Assembly (NCBI GenBank): GCA_009602725.1
Contig: WELB01000279.1
Span: 6,488-37,511 of the forward strand
Length of the DNA stretch: 31,024 nucleotides
From: Spirogloea muscicola
Taxonomy: Eukaryota; Streptophyta; Zygnematophyceae; Spirogloeales; Spirogloeaceae
Reading direction: 5' to 3'
The notes beneath the pieces were generated by a model. The model was not told where the DNA came from. It was given only the letters and a program-made list of their open reading frames with translations, and made no database searches. Each line of letters opens with the position of its first letter. The stretch's first letter is position 1. Made by a program: the position numbers and the translations under genes. Positions 21,881 to 30,985 of this stretch are shown here, piece by piece.

Positions 21881-22816
21881 TTAAGCGGAACCAGCAAGGA
21901 CGGCCTGCTGCAGCACCTTGCGGTTGTACGCCCCAGGACGGAGGGTCTTGAAGCGGCTGGCAGCCTCGAAGCGGGCGAATTGGCAATCAGCAGCAAGGAC
22001 GCCCGAGGACTTGTAGCTGTCGGGCGTGCCCTGGAGGTAACCGGCGCCATTAGCGCCGGCGACCTGCCACACCCAGAGGAGCTCCGAGTACTCCACCTCG
22101 TAGCTGGTGGGCGCCTTGCTGGGGACGAGCGCGTTGGCGAAGGTCTGGCCGAGCACGCCGTGCACCGAGCGGCTGAAGTGGGCCTCCAGGACCTCGACGC
22201 TGAAGTGCACGTACGCGTTCTCATTGGTGCGCAGCGAGGGGACCTCGGGCCGCAGCTTGAGCAGCAGGCGCACGACGCCGGGGATGGAGACGATGATGCT
22301 GTCGACGTCGTCGTCGCCGTCGGGGCCGTGGCCCTCCCAGTGCACGCTCACGGCGCCGTCCTCCGACTTGCGCTCCTCCGTGAGGGCCAGCTTGTGCACC
22401 ACGCCGTCGAGCTCGACCGAGCCGAGGTAGCCGTCGCCGCGGGCGGCCTCGGCGCCCTCGCGCGCGGCCAGCACCAGGCTATGGCTGCCGGACAGGATGC
22501 CGACCTTAGTGATCCAGGTGTGGGTCTCGTCGCCGGCGGTGTAGCCCGTCATGTGCATGTTGACGTGCACCTTGCGGTCGCTGAACATGCAGTAGGTGGC
22601 GCCGGCAGCGCCGGTGAAGTCGAAGTGGATGCCGTCGGCGCCGGAGAAGTGGGGGTCGCCCTTCACGCCCACCGTCAGGGTCACCAGCGCCGGCGGCGGC
22701 GGGGTGCCGTTGCTGCTGCCGCCGAGATTGACGTCGACGAGATTGGCCATGGCCGTAGGCGCGGCGGCGGCGGCCACCAGGAGCAGGAGGGCGAGGGCGG
22801 CGGCGGCGCGGGCCAT
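21881..22816 (-). CDS. Secreted root-cap-like (VWD-related) protein, copy A, intronless
   Basis: 311 residues, function unknown; the plant family is called 'root cap' or LEA-like. Residues 1-24 are a signal peptide (Leu/Ala core, ending ATAMA-like PTAMA). A short linker with TPPPP follows, then the conserved domain: GVKGDPHFSGADGIHFDF, TYCMFSDRKVHVNMHM, TWITKVGILSGSHSLVLAA, HFSRSVHGVLGQTF and AADCQFARFE. The blocks SDxxxHxNxH, GILxGSHxL, VxGVLGQTx and DCxxARF are those of plant root-cap proteins. Only two Cys remain in the mature part (TYC, ADC), probably one disulfide. No ER-retention tail is seen; the C-terminus is LAGSA. The ATG is in a GCCGCCATGG context with a TATAAA box 114 bases upstream. 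It is near-identical to copy C over the central domain. Confidence 0.9.
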   Translation of the reverse strand: MARAAAALALLLLVAAAAAPTAMANLVDVNLGGSSNGTPPPPALVTLTVGVKGDPHFSGADGIHFDFTGAAGATYCMFSDRKVHVNMHMTGYTAGDETHTWITKVGILSGSHSLVLAAREGAEAARGDGYLGSVELDGVVHKLALTEERKSEDGAVSVHWEGHGPDGDDDVDSIIVSIPGVVRLLLKLRPEVPSLRTNENAYVHFSVEVLEAHFSRSVHGVLGQTFANALVPSKAPTSYEVEYSELLWVWQVAGANGAGYLQGTPDSYKSSGVLAADCQFARFEAASRFKTLRPGAYNRKVLQQAVLAGSA

Positions 22817-22929
22817 GGCGGCGGCTAGGAGGGCTGGCGGGCAAGGAGGACTGGAGTGTGTGCTGAGTGATGGGCAAGGGGGGAGGTTGGTGCGGGAGCT
22901 GGGTTGGGAACTGTCTGGCTGCCGAGCTC

Positions 22930-22935
22930 TTTATA
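22930..22935 (-). promoter_or_regulatory. TATA box of copy A
   Basis: TATAAA within CTGTATAAAGAGCTC on the minus strand, 114 bases upstream of the copy A ATG, in an otherwise GC-rich flank. Confidence 0.65.
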
Positions 22936-23039
22936 CAGGCGGGGCGAGGAGGGTGGTCGGTGAACCAGGAGGTGGGTAGCGCACATGGGGGCGCGAACGC
23001 GGCTGCGATCTTGGTGGGCGTATGAGAGGGGGGAAGGGT

Positions 23040-23040
23040 N

Positions 23041-23133
<93 letters not shown>
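23040..23133 (-). repeat. CT tract (GA on plus) upstream of copy A, with one N
   Basis: About 93 bases of pure GA on the plus strand, i.e. CT on the sense strand of copy A, starting about 225 bases upstream of its ATG. The single N at 23040 marks an unresolved edge. Frames running through it code only for Ser-Leu or Glu-Arg repeats. Confidence 0.95.
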
Positions 23134-23136
<3 letters not shown>

Positions 23137-23439
23137 AGGGGGCCCTCGTCGCACGTGGTGCCGTCCTGGCGCCTGGGCGGGCAATCGGGCTGACGCAGCT
23201 TGTCGCGATGCGAGACGCCAATCCCACGAGCACGTGCAAGCACGATGGCCCTCCTGGCGGCAATCAGCTCTGTGGCACTTGAGTGTTGTGAACAACCCCC
23301 GAAGCCACCTGCTGGCAGCAGAGGAGCTTCGGCGGGCGAGGGTGGCCGCACTGGCATGGTTTAGGGCGACGAATCCAGCAATTATCACGCGACGCCAGCC
23401 CCCAAGGCTGCTGGGGCCCGCTGCCCACAGAGTGAAGAG

Positions 23440-23940
23440 TGCGCCTCTCTCAGAAGAAAGAAGAAAGTGCTCGCCCATTGAGAATAGGGGCTGGAAAAGC
23501 CAGCCCAAAGAATCAACAAAGGACGAGAAGGGGGCCAGGGGAAGCGCTAAGAAAAACAAGGGCTCGCCCATAGAGGATGGGGGCTGGAAAAGGATAAGCG
23601 CGGCCAGATTGACTGGTGGCTGGGAAAGGCCAGCCCAAAGGAATGGACAAGGTCCGAGGGAGCCTGAGTGCGAACGACTAGGACTCAGACATCAGCCAGG
23701 GACTGGAAGCGCTAACAAAACAAGGGCTCGCCCATAGAGGATGGGGGCTGGAAAAGGATAAGCGCGGCCAGATTGACTGGTGGCTGGAAAAAGCCAGCCC
23801 AAAAAAGAATGAACAAAGGACGAGAAGGGGCCAGGGGAAGCACCAAGAAGAACAAGCACAATATGAAACTAAGCAGCTACGAAGCACCCAGTAACCCCTG
23901 CTAAGCAGCTGCAGGTCAGAGAAACTGGGTTCTCAGAGGC
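23440..23940 (+). repeat. R1 hairpin repeat array, direct copies
   Basis: Contains GTGCTCGCCCATTGAG, GGGGCTGGAAAAGCCAGCCC, and a roughly 100-base segment at 23541-23645 (AAGGGCTCGCCCATAGAGGA... GCGCGGCCAGATTGACTGGT) repeated about 170 bases later at 23711-23815. The array ends with an AAGCAGCTAC...CTGCTAAGCAGCTGCAGGTC block. Confidence 0.85.
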
Positions 23941-24569
23941 GCCCACCCGCCGTCTTCATGTAACTTGGCTACTTGAGTCGCTACGTTACTTAAGCCGGAA
24001 AAGTGCTAGAGCTTGGTTTAATCATTCGCTGGGCTTGCCAGACGCCTCTCCGACGTCACAACTCGAGCACGTTCGCCGGCCCCAGACGATGACCGGCGTG
24101 TCACCGGCATGAAATAGAATCCTTAGGATCTCGCGGTACCTCCGGAACAGTGGATGTATCTTTTAAAGTATGCAAATTCGGTATGATGCCGCCGGGGAGC
24201 CCGAACGTCGGTGAGCCCCCCAAGCCGCGTCCAGACGGGCCTCTGCTGTGTGCTGGGGGTAGGTGCACGTGCGGGACCTGCCTGGCCGGCGTTGTGGGCT
24301 CCTGCTTGCAGCTCACGTGCTCAGAACCGCCCCGCGGCCGGCACGTCGCGACGGAGCCGGTCGGAAAGAGCCGGCCGGTCTGGTCTATCTAGGTGAAGCT
24401 CAGGTGCGTGGAACAGAAAAAGACTGGGAGGCCGGTGGCAGCGGGGGGCCGTCCCTGCTCTCCTCGTTCGCTGACGCTTGACTGACTACGAACGAATCCA
24501 CCCCATAGACAAGGTCAGCGATTAGTAGGTCTTTGCTGGGATCAATCACCGGGGGTTTAGTAACGAACC

Positions 24570-24665
24570 CACAATATAGTGAGCAATCGCTTCAGACCTT
24601 GTCCATTCCTTTGGGCTGGCCTCTCCCAGCCACCAGTTAATGTGGCCGCGCTTGGGATCTCTTTT
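24570..24665 (-). repeat. R1 array segment, inverted copy
   Basis: The reverse complement reads GCGCGGCCACATTAACTGGT and then GGCCAGCCCAAAGGAATGG, ACAAGGT, matching 23590-23655 almost base for base. This makes the cluster a composite of direct and inverted units. Confidence 0.8.
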
Positions 24666-24714
24666 CGCTGGATGGACCATGTTCTTGGGCTAGGTTCTGT
24701 CAGGTAAAACCCCC

Positions 24715-25205
24715 CTTGCCGAAGAAGTGAGCTCTTCCGAAGGGGGCGGGGGGCTGTGAAAAGCCATCCTTTCTGCCCAAAGCTAGAATGGATGAACAAA
24801 GTTCCGAAGGGGCCGAGAGGCGCCAAAAGCCAGCCGTCATGCAGGGCCGTAAGCACCGCAAGTACGACCAAGACGCACCGACACGCCGTACGCGTCCTAG
24901 TAGAAAGAGTGTGCTCGCCCGTAAAGAAGAAGAAAGAAAGTGCTCGCCCATTGAGACTAGGGGCTGGAAAAACCAGCCCGAAAAAGAATGAACAGAGTAC
25001 GAGAAGGGGGCCAGAGGAAGCGCTAAGAAACAGAAGCAAAGCAGCTACAAATTCTCAGTAACCTCTGCTAAGCAGCCGCAGGTCGGAGATGCTAAGCTCG
25101 TAAAGAAGAGGGGCTGGCAAAGGGAAAAGCTCGCCCATAGAAGAGAGGGGCTGGCAGAAGCCAGCCAAAAGAAGAATGGACAAAATCCAAAGCCCAAATA
25201 TGAAA
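24715..25205 (+). repeat. R1 hairpin repeat array, second direct block
   Basis: Repeats the order seen at 23440-23940: GCTCGCCCATTGAGACTAGG, GGGGCTGGAAAAACCAGCCC, a GAATGAACA box, GAAGCGCTAAGAAAC, then AAAGCAGCTACAAATTCTCAGTAAC...CTGCTAAGCAGCCGCAGGTC, then another hairpin at about 25110-25175. It supports a unit of roughly 0.3-0.5 kb duplicated within the region. Confidence 0.8.
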
Positions 25206-25484
25206 AACATGCCGACAAAGAGAAGACAAAGGAACTGTAGCTGGGAAGGCGGCGCTAGGGTGGCGGACCCGCGTGCTGTAGTTGTACGGGAAGAGGAGCC
25301 CAGCCTTGGAGCTTCAGAGCTCACGTGCTCCAGCGCTTGCGCTCGAAAGACGCCAAGCAGTGGGAAAGTGTCCAGTGTGGGGGGCACGATGCGGAGGCTC
25401 CAGGTAGTCCGCCCAATTACAATAAGAAAATAAATGCAGGGACTGGAGACGTCCGGCTGCCCCCCTCCTCGCAAACCCTCCTTG

Positions 25485-25640
25485 CTGGCAGAAGAGCTAG
25501 TCAATTGCCGTCCGGTATTCGAGCGTCAGCTAGCGACCTCTATGTGCTGACTCGTGGTTACTGAGCGGGTCAGCTTAGCAGCAGGTGACGTACATTTGTC
25601 CAATGTGCTTGCCTTTGTACTTGGCCACACATGGCCTCCT
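25485..25640 (-). repeat. Dispersed repeat family R2, inverted copy in the copy B promoter
   Basis: The reverse complement reads GTGGCCAAGTACAAAGGCAAGCACA, then CTGACCCGCTCAGTAACCACG and CTCTTCTGCCAGCA, parallel to 7962-8105. It ends about 30 bases before the TATA-like box of copy B. Confidence 0.65.
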
Positions 25641-25667
25641 CGCAGACCGCGCGCCTCTCCCCGCCAG

Positions 25668-25676
25668 TACTTAAAG
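25668..25676 (+). promoter_or_regulatory. TATA-like element of copy B
   Basis: TACTTAAAG lies 89-97 bases upstream of the copy B ATG, similar in position to the TATAAA box of copy A. It is a weak match to consensus. Confidence 0.4.
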
Positions 25677-25764
25677 CGCCGCAGCCCAGCAGCCCCAGCA
25701 CTCACCTCCCTCCCCCCTGCCCTCCAGCCCGCACAGGCCAGCAGCTCGGCCAGCCGCCGCCGCC

Positions 25765-26778
25765 ATGGCTCGCGCCGCCGCCGCCTCCCTCGCGCTCCTG
25801 CTCCTGGCCGCCGCTGCCGCGCCCACGGCCATGGCCGGCCTCCTCGACATCTCCCTCGGCGGCGGCGGCGGCAGCTCCAAGTCGCCGCCGCCACCGCCGA
25901 GCCTGGTCTCGGTCTCCCTGGGCGGCGATGGCGGCGGCGGCGGCGGCGGCACCGGCAGCCCGCCGCCGCCGCTGGTAACCGTGACGGTGGGCGTGAAGGG
26001 CGACCCCCACTTCTCGGGCGCCGACGGCGTCCACTTCGACTTCACCGGCGTCCCCGGCGCCACCTACTGCATGTTTAGCGACCGCAAGGTTCACGTCAAC
26101 ATGCACATGGCGGGCTACACTGCCGGCGAAGAGACGCACACCTGGATCACCAAGGTCGGCATACTGTCCGGCAGCCACAGCCTGGTGCTGGCCGCGCGCG
26201 AGGGCGCCGAGGCTGCTCGCGGCGACGGCTACCTCGCCTCGGTCGAGCTCGACGGTGTGGCCCACAAGCTGGCCCTCACAGAGGAGCGCAAGTCGGAGGA
26301 CGGCGCCGTGAGCGTGCACTGGACGGGCCACGGCCCTGATGGCGACGACGACGTCGACAGCATCATCGTCTCCATCCCCACCGTCGCGCGCCTGCTGCTC
26401 AAGCTCCGGCCAGAGGTTCCGTCGTTGCGCACCAGTGAGAATGCATATGTTCATTTCTCCGTCGAGGTCCTGGAGGCCCACTTTAGCCGCTCGGTGCACG
26501 GCGTGCTCGGCCAGACCTTTGGCAACGCGCTCGTTCCCAGCAAGGCGCCTGCCGGCTACGAGATGGAGTACTCGGAGCTCCTCTGGGTGTGGCAAGTTGC
26601 GGGCACTGATGCCACGGGCTACCTCCAGGGCACTCCTGAGAGCTACAAGTCCTCGGGCCTCCTCGCTGCTGACTGCAAGTTTGCACGCTTTGAGAGTGCA
26701 AGCGGCCTTAAGTCCCTCCGGCCAGGTGCATACAACCGCAAGGTGCTGCAGCAGGCTGTCCTCGCTGGTAATGCTTAG
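25765..26778 (+). CDS. Secreted root-cap-like (VWD-related) protein, copy B, intronless, long linker
   Basis: 337 residues, the longest of the three copies. A signal peptide (about residues 1-24, MARAAAASLALLLLAAAAAP onward) is followed by a Gly/Pro linker with an internal duplication: two SLGG-Gly-rich blocks, each ending in a run such as KSPPPPPS or GSPPPP. SPPPP is the extensin-type motif that plants and green algae hydroxylate and glycosylate. The domain then repeats the family blocks GDPHFSGADGVHFDF, WITKVGILSGSHSLVLAA, RSVHGVLGQTFGNAL and AADCKFARFE, ending LAGNA. The start is in a GCCGCCATGG context. Likely a wall or extracellular glycoprotein (inference). Copy B runs opposite to A and C and is the most diverged in codon choice near its 3' end. 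Confidence 0.9.
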   Translation: MARAAAASLALLLLAAAAAPTAMAGLLDISLGGGGGSSKSPPPPPSLVSVSLGGDGGGGGGGTGSPPPPLVTVTVGVKGDPHFSGADGVHFDFTGVPGATYCMFSDRKVHVNMHMAGYTAGEETHTWITKVGILSGSHSLVLAAREGAEAARGDGYLASVELDGVAHKLALTEERKSEDGAVSVHWTGHGPDGDDDVDSIIVSIPTVARLLLKLRPEVPSLRTSENAYVHFSVEVLEAHFSRSVHGVLGQTFGNALVPSKAPAGYEMEYSELLWVWQVAGTDATGYLQGTPESYKSSGLLAADCKFARFESASGLKSLRPGAYNRKVLQQAVLAGNA

Positions 26779-29700
26779 ATATGGGCCCCTTCTCCTCTCT
26801 TTTACATCAGCAGCCGCTTTGTCTCCTTGTACAAGTTTGTTTCATTTTGTTTTTGGCTGTTTAAATTGGCCGCAGATTATATTATTACGGTTCCCCTGCA
26901 GCTGCTTATCGGCTTGGGCTGTTTGAAATTGTACATGCTTGAGGTTCTTTAGACCTCCAATTCCAGCTATACAGTGCTCCAGACTAGCGCATTCCTCCCC
27001 GCATATGTCTTGGTGCTGATAGCCATCCCACGCATGTCCAGCAAAATCTAGTAATACTGAAAAACAATTACATTGACAATTTCTGCCGAGGTCAGCGACG
27101 TGCAATCATCAGTATGTTGTCATTGAGAAGGCAAGCGGGCAACCAACTATAGCAACTGGGTTAAAGTTTCAAAAGGGGCAGCACAGCTCACTACCACTGT
27201 AGTCAAAGCGACTTGATGACTAGCTCCAGCTCCTTGAGGACTAGCTCCAGCTCCGGCTTCACCTACAACTGCGGGAGCCCTTCACAATCCCGTCGACTAG
27301 CAGCAAAATGCCTCAGCTGATGCCAAGGAGCGATTGCCGAAGACCGCAGCCCATGCCTTCTGTCATGTATGGAGGAATGGTATTGCTGCTGCCCTTTCTA
27401 TCAGAGAGAGAAGGGGCGCGGTTGGCATGGATTGAGAGGGAGGCCAAAGCAAGCCGGTACACTGCGTGTAGAGGAACGCAGGGATATCTAACAGGGGCCA
27501 AGGTTACAAAACGGGAGAATACAATAGACGTGAGAGTCTAGTATCTACGAGTGAGCACTAATTTGGCAGAATATCCATCAATGTCAAGGCCTCGTGGACT
27601 GCCTGGCTTGGCTGCACCCTGCTTGGAAGCACTCAAACATCAATCAATCGGATTGAAGGAAGGGCTATTGCTCCGAAATAAATTCAATATGAAATCCGTC
27701 CTTTGCATGTCAATCAATTTTCCGGCTCCCAATTGTCGGAGCTCAGGTCCTTGACCAAAGCAATCTGCTCACAGATACCCTTGGCCTCCGTCGCTTGGCC
27801 TCTGTGGCCGTTGGCATGGCATGGAGCACCTTCTGAATAACATATGATTATGGAAGCTCGCATTTCGCAATGAATGTCATGCGGAGATGGTTTTGGCTGG
27901 CTCTCATTCGTGCAGGATGGGTTGGACACATGAAATTCATCATGCGTTACTCAACTTGTTGTAGTTGATTGCACGCAAGTCAGCACCCTAGAAAGGCCTA
28001 CTCACCAGGACTGCAGCTTCTCTCCGTTCCACAATAAATCAACCCAATTAACAGCAACAGATACGTACAGCCACAGTTCCCGTTGCCTTGTGTATAGCTA
28101 GCGGGAGGATTCTGCAAAGACATTATGCCATGATCAGCCGTCGAGATCCTCGCAGTGTTGCCTCTTGCCTTACAATACCCCTTTGAGTCCAGCGTCCAAC
28201 GTCTCCAAGTGCCATAAGGCCACTAGAGAAGAGGCTTGCCCAAGATCTAGTAGCGTCCGGCGCTCGTTGGCTCGAGCTCCTGCACCGCCTAGCGAGCAGC
28301 GCGAACTCCCGACGTACCCAAGATGAGCAGGCCGGTCTCAACGCGGCAGGCACTCGCCCAGGTGTATCGCACGCGCCTGTCAGTGTCGCTGCAGCGGTCA
28401 ATGGGACACGCGCTTCATCTGCGTGCTGGTTGCGCTTCGGCTGACGCCTCTGGCTACAAACAGGGGACCCGCTACTTGGAGACTGTTTTTCTGACCTGCG
28501 GCGGCTCAGCAGGGGATATGAGCATCCAGAGAATGGTCGCCGTGTGCTTCAGCGCTTTTCTGGCCCCTCCAATTTTGTTCTTTCTATTTCCTAGGCTGGC
28601 CAATCACAGCCATCGGCCTCTACTGGAAGAGACTTCCTTCTGGCTCGCTTCCTCTGCTGGCCCCGACTATGTATCTCCAACTGTTGCTCTGATTCTTTCC
28701 AGCAGTCTGTAGCTCTTCCAGGTTCTCAGATGGTGCGGCATTGCGTGTCTGATCAATTATATGGTAATATCCAAGATCACTATGAACATGACCCACTGAC
28801 CTTGCCCTCTGAGGACGTGAGGTCCATATAAAGCTTATGTAAGTTGATGCCACCGGCGTGGATGGTCCTCTTTGCATGTCATCGTAGTCCTCACCCGACT
28901 GTGACTACAGCACTCCTGTGGCTAACACTTCGGATTCAAGCTTAACGTTAAAATTTTGCGGCAAAGATATTCTATTTTGCATGCCCTGTATTGCTTACAC
29001 TGGGACAGACATCAAGCTTCGGCTTCAGTCCCAGGCTTCGTGAATAGTTTGCCTGATCAAGGACTCGAGTTCCACGATCTATGACTGGCAATGACTATGT
29101 AGGTACTCCATCTCGTGCTGATGCTGAGGGTGGGCTTCGTGACCTCCTTTCAGCAGTGTCTGTTCTTTCTAGCCGCTTTTGATGAGGATGCGAACAACTC
29201 CTCAGGCTTTCAGGCCTTCATGTCCGATATGCTTTCATATCTCCCCGGCTTCCCATATGTCTACAGGGCTCCCTGGCACATGCCTTACATCTTCGTGTTG
29301 GGCGTGGCCGCCTCAGTCTCTGAGCAAGCGCCTACCTTCCTGCTGCTAATATCTCCACCTTGCGGCCGCTGACTAGGGGATTCGGAGTAACACCCTTGGT
29401 AGTCTCTACGTTTTTCAGCTCCTTCGGACTTGCTTCATGCAGAGGTGGGCTGGCTTTTCACAGCCCTCGCCCTCATCTTAGATAAGCTGCTCTTTCTAAT
29501 AGCTCTCCTGGAAGTGTGGGTACGCCATGCTCTCCAGTGGCCTCTCACTGTGCACCTTGAGCTCGCAGTGTCACTCTCTTTGACATTATACAGGCTCTCC
29601 AGTCTCGACATCGTACAGTACTGTGTCTGCAGTCCTAGAGGTCAGAGCAGAGGTTGCGTAGTCATGCGAGGACGGATCCCTGTATGGCGAATGCTGAACG

Positions 29701-29832
29701 AGAAGTAACAGTGGATGTCAACAAGGCTTCAATAATGTACAGGCAGGCAGCTTTGCCTTAGGCAGCGAAGCCTGTAGTGTAGAGAAGTATTGAAGTAAAG
29801 AATGAAGTGAAGAGCACCTACATAATGCGCGT
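26779..29832. other. Intergenic region between convergent copies B and C
   Basis: About 3 kb. I see 3' UTR sequence, a small tandem duplication of GACTAGCTCCAGCTCC (27218-27256), an R1 copy at about 29405-29505, and scattered frames. Two stretches could be exons but are not supported enough to call: 28123-28401 (minus) and 29138-29372 (plus, after the acceptor-like CTCCTTTCAG). Confidence 0.5.
29405..29505 (-). repeat. R1 hairpin repeat, inverted copy
   Basis: GTGGGCTGGCTTTTCACAGC, then CCTCGCCCTCATCTTAGATA. It is the reverse-strand counterpart of the 21585-21665 copy. Confidence 0.65.
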
Positions 29833-30759
29833 CTAAGCAGAGCCGGCAAGTACGGCCTGCTGCAAAACCTTGCGATTGTACGCGCCAGGCCGAAGGGCCT
29901 TGAGGCGGCTGGCTGACTCAAAGCGAGCATATTTGCAGTCAGCAGCGAGAATGGCGGATGACTTGTAGCTGTCAGGCGTGCCCTGGAGGTAGCCCGCGCC
30001 GTCGGTGCCAGCGACCTGCCACACCCAGAGGAGCTCCGAGTATTCCATCTCGTATACGGCGGGCGCCTTGCTGGGAGCGAGCGCGTTGGCGAAGGTCTGG
30101 CCGAGCACGCCGTGCACGGAGCGGCTGAAGTGGGCCTCCAGGACCTCGACGCTGAAGTGCACATATGCGTTCTCGTTGGTGCGCAGCGACGGGACCTCGG
30201 GCCGCAGCTTGAGCAGTAGGCGCACGACGCCGGGGATGGAGACGATGATGCTGTCGACGTCGTCGTCGCCGTCGGGGCCGTGGCCCTCCCAGTGCACGCT
30301 CACGGCGCCGTCCTCCGACTTGCGCTCCTCGGCGAGGGCCAGCTTGTGGGCCACGCCGTCGAGCTCGACCGAGGCGAGGTAGCCGTCGCCGCGGGCGGCC
30401 TCGGCGCCCTCGCGCGCGGCCAGCACCAAGCTGTGGCTGCCGGACAGGATGCCGACCTTGGTGATCCAGGTGTGCGTCTCGTCGCCGGCGGTGTAGCCCA
30501 CCATGTGCATGTTGACATGGAGCTTGCGGTCGCTGAACATGCAGTAGGTGGCGCCGGGCGTGCCGGTGAAGTCGAAGTGGACGCCGTCGGCGCCCGAGAA
30601 GTGAGGGTCGCCCTTGACGACCGCGATAGGTGGCGGCGGCGACGAGGCGATGGGCGGCGGCGGCGAGGCGGTCGTGGCGGTGTCCTTGGCGACGGCCCCG
30701 GGGATGTAGGTGGCGGCCGCCAAGACGAGGAGGGCGAGGACGGCGGCAGTGGGGGCCAT
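29833..30759 (-). CDS. Secreted root-cap-like (VWD-related) protein, copy C, intronless
   Basis: 308 residues. Signal peptide at about residues 1-24 (core VLALLVLAAATYIPGAVA), then a linker with two extensin-like motifs (ASPPPPIASSPPPPIAVV), then the domain from KGDPHFSGADGVHFDF to AADCKYARFE and the C-terminus LAGSA. The two conserved Cys are kept. The central coding DNA is nearly identical to copy A, while signal peptide and linker differ in both sequence and length. The ATG is in a GCCATGG context; no TATA box is visible upstream, although an R1 repeat lies about 170 bases away. Copies A and C share strand, with B inverted between them. Role unknown; a structural or protective wall protein is the simplest inference. 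Confidence 0.9.
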   Translation of the reverse strand: MAPTAAVLALLVLAAATYIPGAVAKDTATTASPPPPIASSPPPPIAVVKGDPHFSGADGVHFDFTGTPGATYCMFSDRKLHVNMHMVGYTAGDETHTWITKVGILSGSHSLVLAAREGAEAARGDGYLASVELDGVAHKLALAEERKSEDGAVSVHWEGHGPDGDDDVDSIIVSIPGVVRLLLKLRPEVPSLRTNENAYVHFSVEVLEAHFSRSVHGVLGQTFANALAPSKAPAVYEMEYSELLWVWQVAGTDGAGYLQGTPDSYKSSAILAADCKYARFESASRLKALRPGAYNRKVLQQAVLAGSA

Positions 30760-30924
30760 GGCAGGCGGCGGCAGGCGGCGGAGGGCGCTGCGCTGTGTGA
30801 CGGCCCTTGGCTGTCTGGTTGTCAGGCGGGAAGGCTGAGGACAAGGAGGGCGGCGGCGGGGTATGAAGGAATGTGGGCAGGGAAAGCTGTGGCCGGGCGA
30901 GAGAGGGAGGGAGAGTGAGGAGGT

Positions 30925-30985
30925 ACAGCTCTTCCAATGTGAGGCAATGGCTGTGAGAGGCCAGCTTAAGTTCTGCGCAAGATCC
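30925..30985 (+). repeat. R1 hairpin repeat upstream of copy C
   Basis: CAGCTCTTCCAATGTGAGGC, then AATGGCTGTGAGAGGCCAGC. It is collinear with 21585-21620 and 24730-24765. The remainder of the window end is G-rich with no recognised feature. Confidence 0.55.

Larger units (their letters stand above)
22817..25764. other. 5' region between divergent copies A and B
   Basis: About 2.95 kb with no supported gene. It holds the copy A TATA box and CT tract, a dense cluster of R1 hairpin repeats (23440-25205), an R2 copy (25485-25640) and the copy B TATA-like box. The stretch 23940-24560 contains no repeat or exon that I recognise. Confidence 0.6.

Noticed and set aside
22985-23737. Glu-Arg / Ser-Leu open frames through the GA tract
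   Set aside because: Microsatellite translation with no conserved domain and no splice logic.
23440-25205. CRISPR-like array
   Set aside because: Repeat units are long, irregularly spaced and partly inverted, in a eukaryotic nuclear genome; no spacer pattern.
27308-27541. Plus-strand frame of 77 codons downstream of copy B
   Set aside because: Low-quality composition, no start context or homology that I can see.
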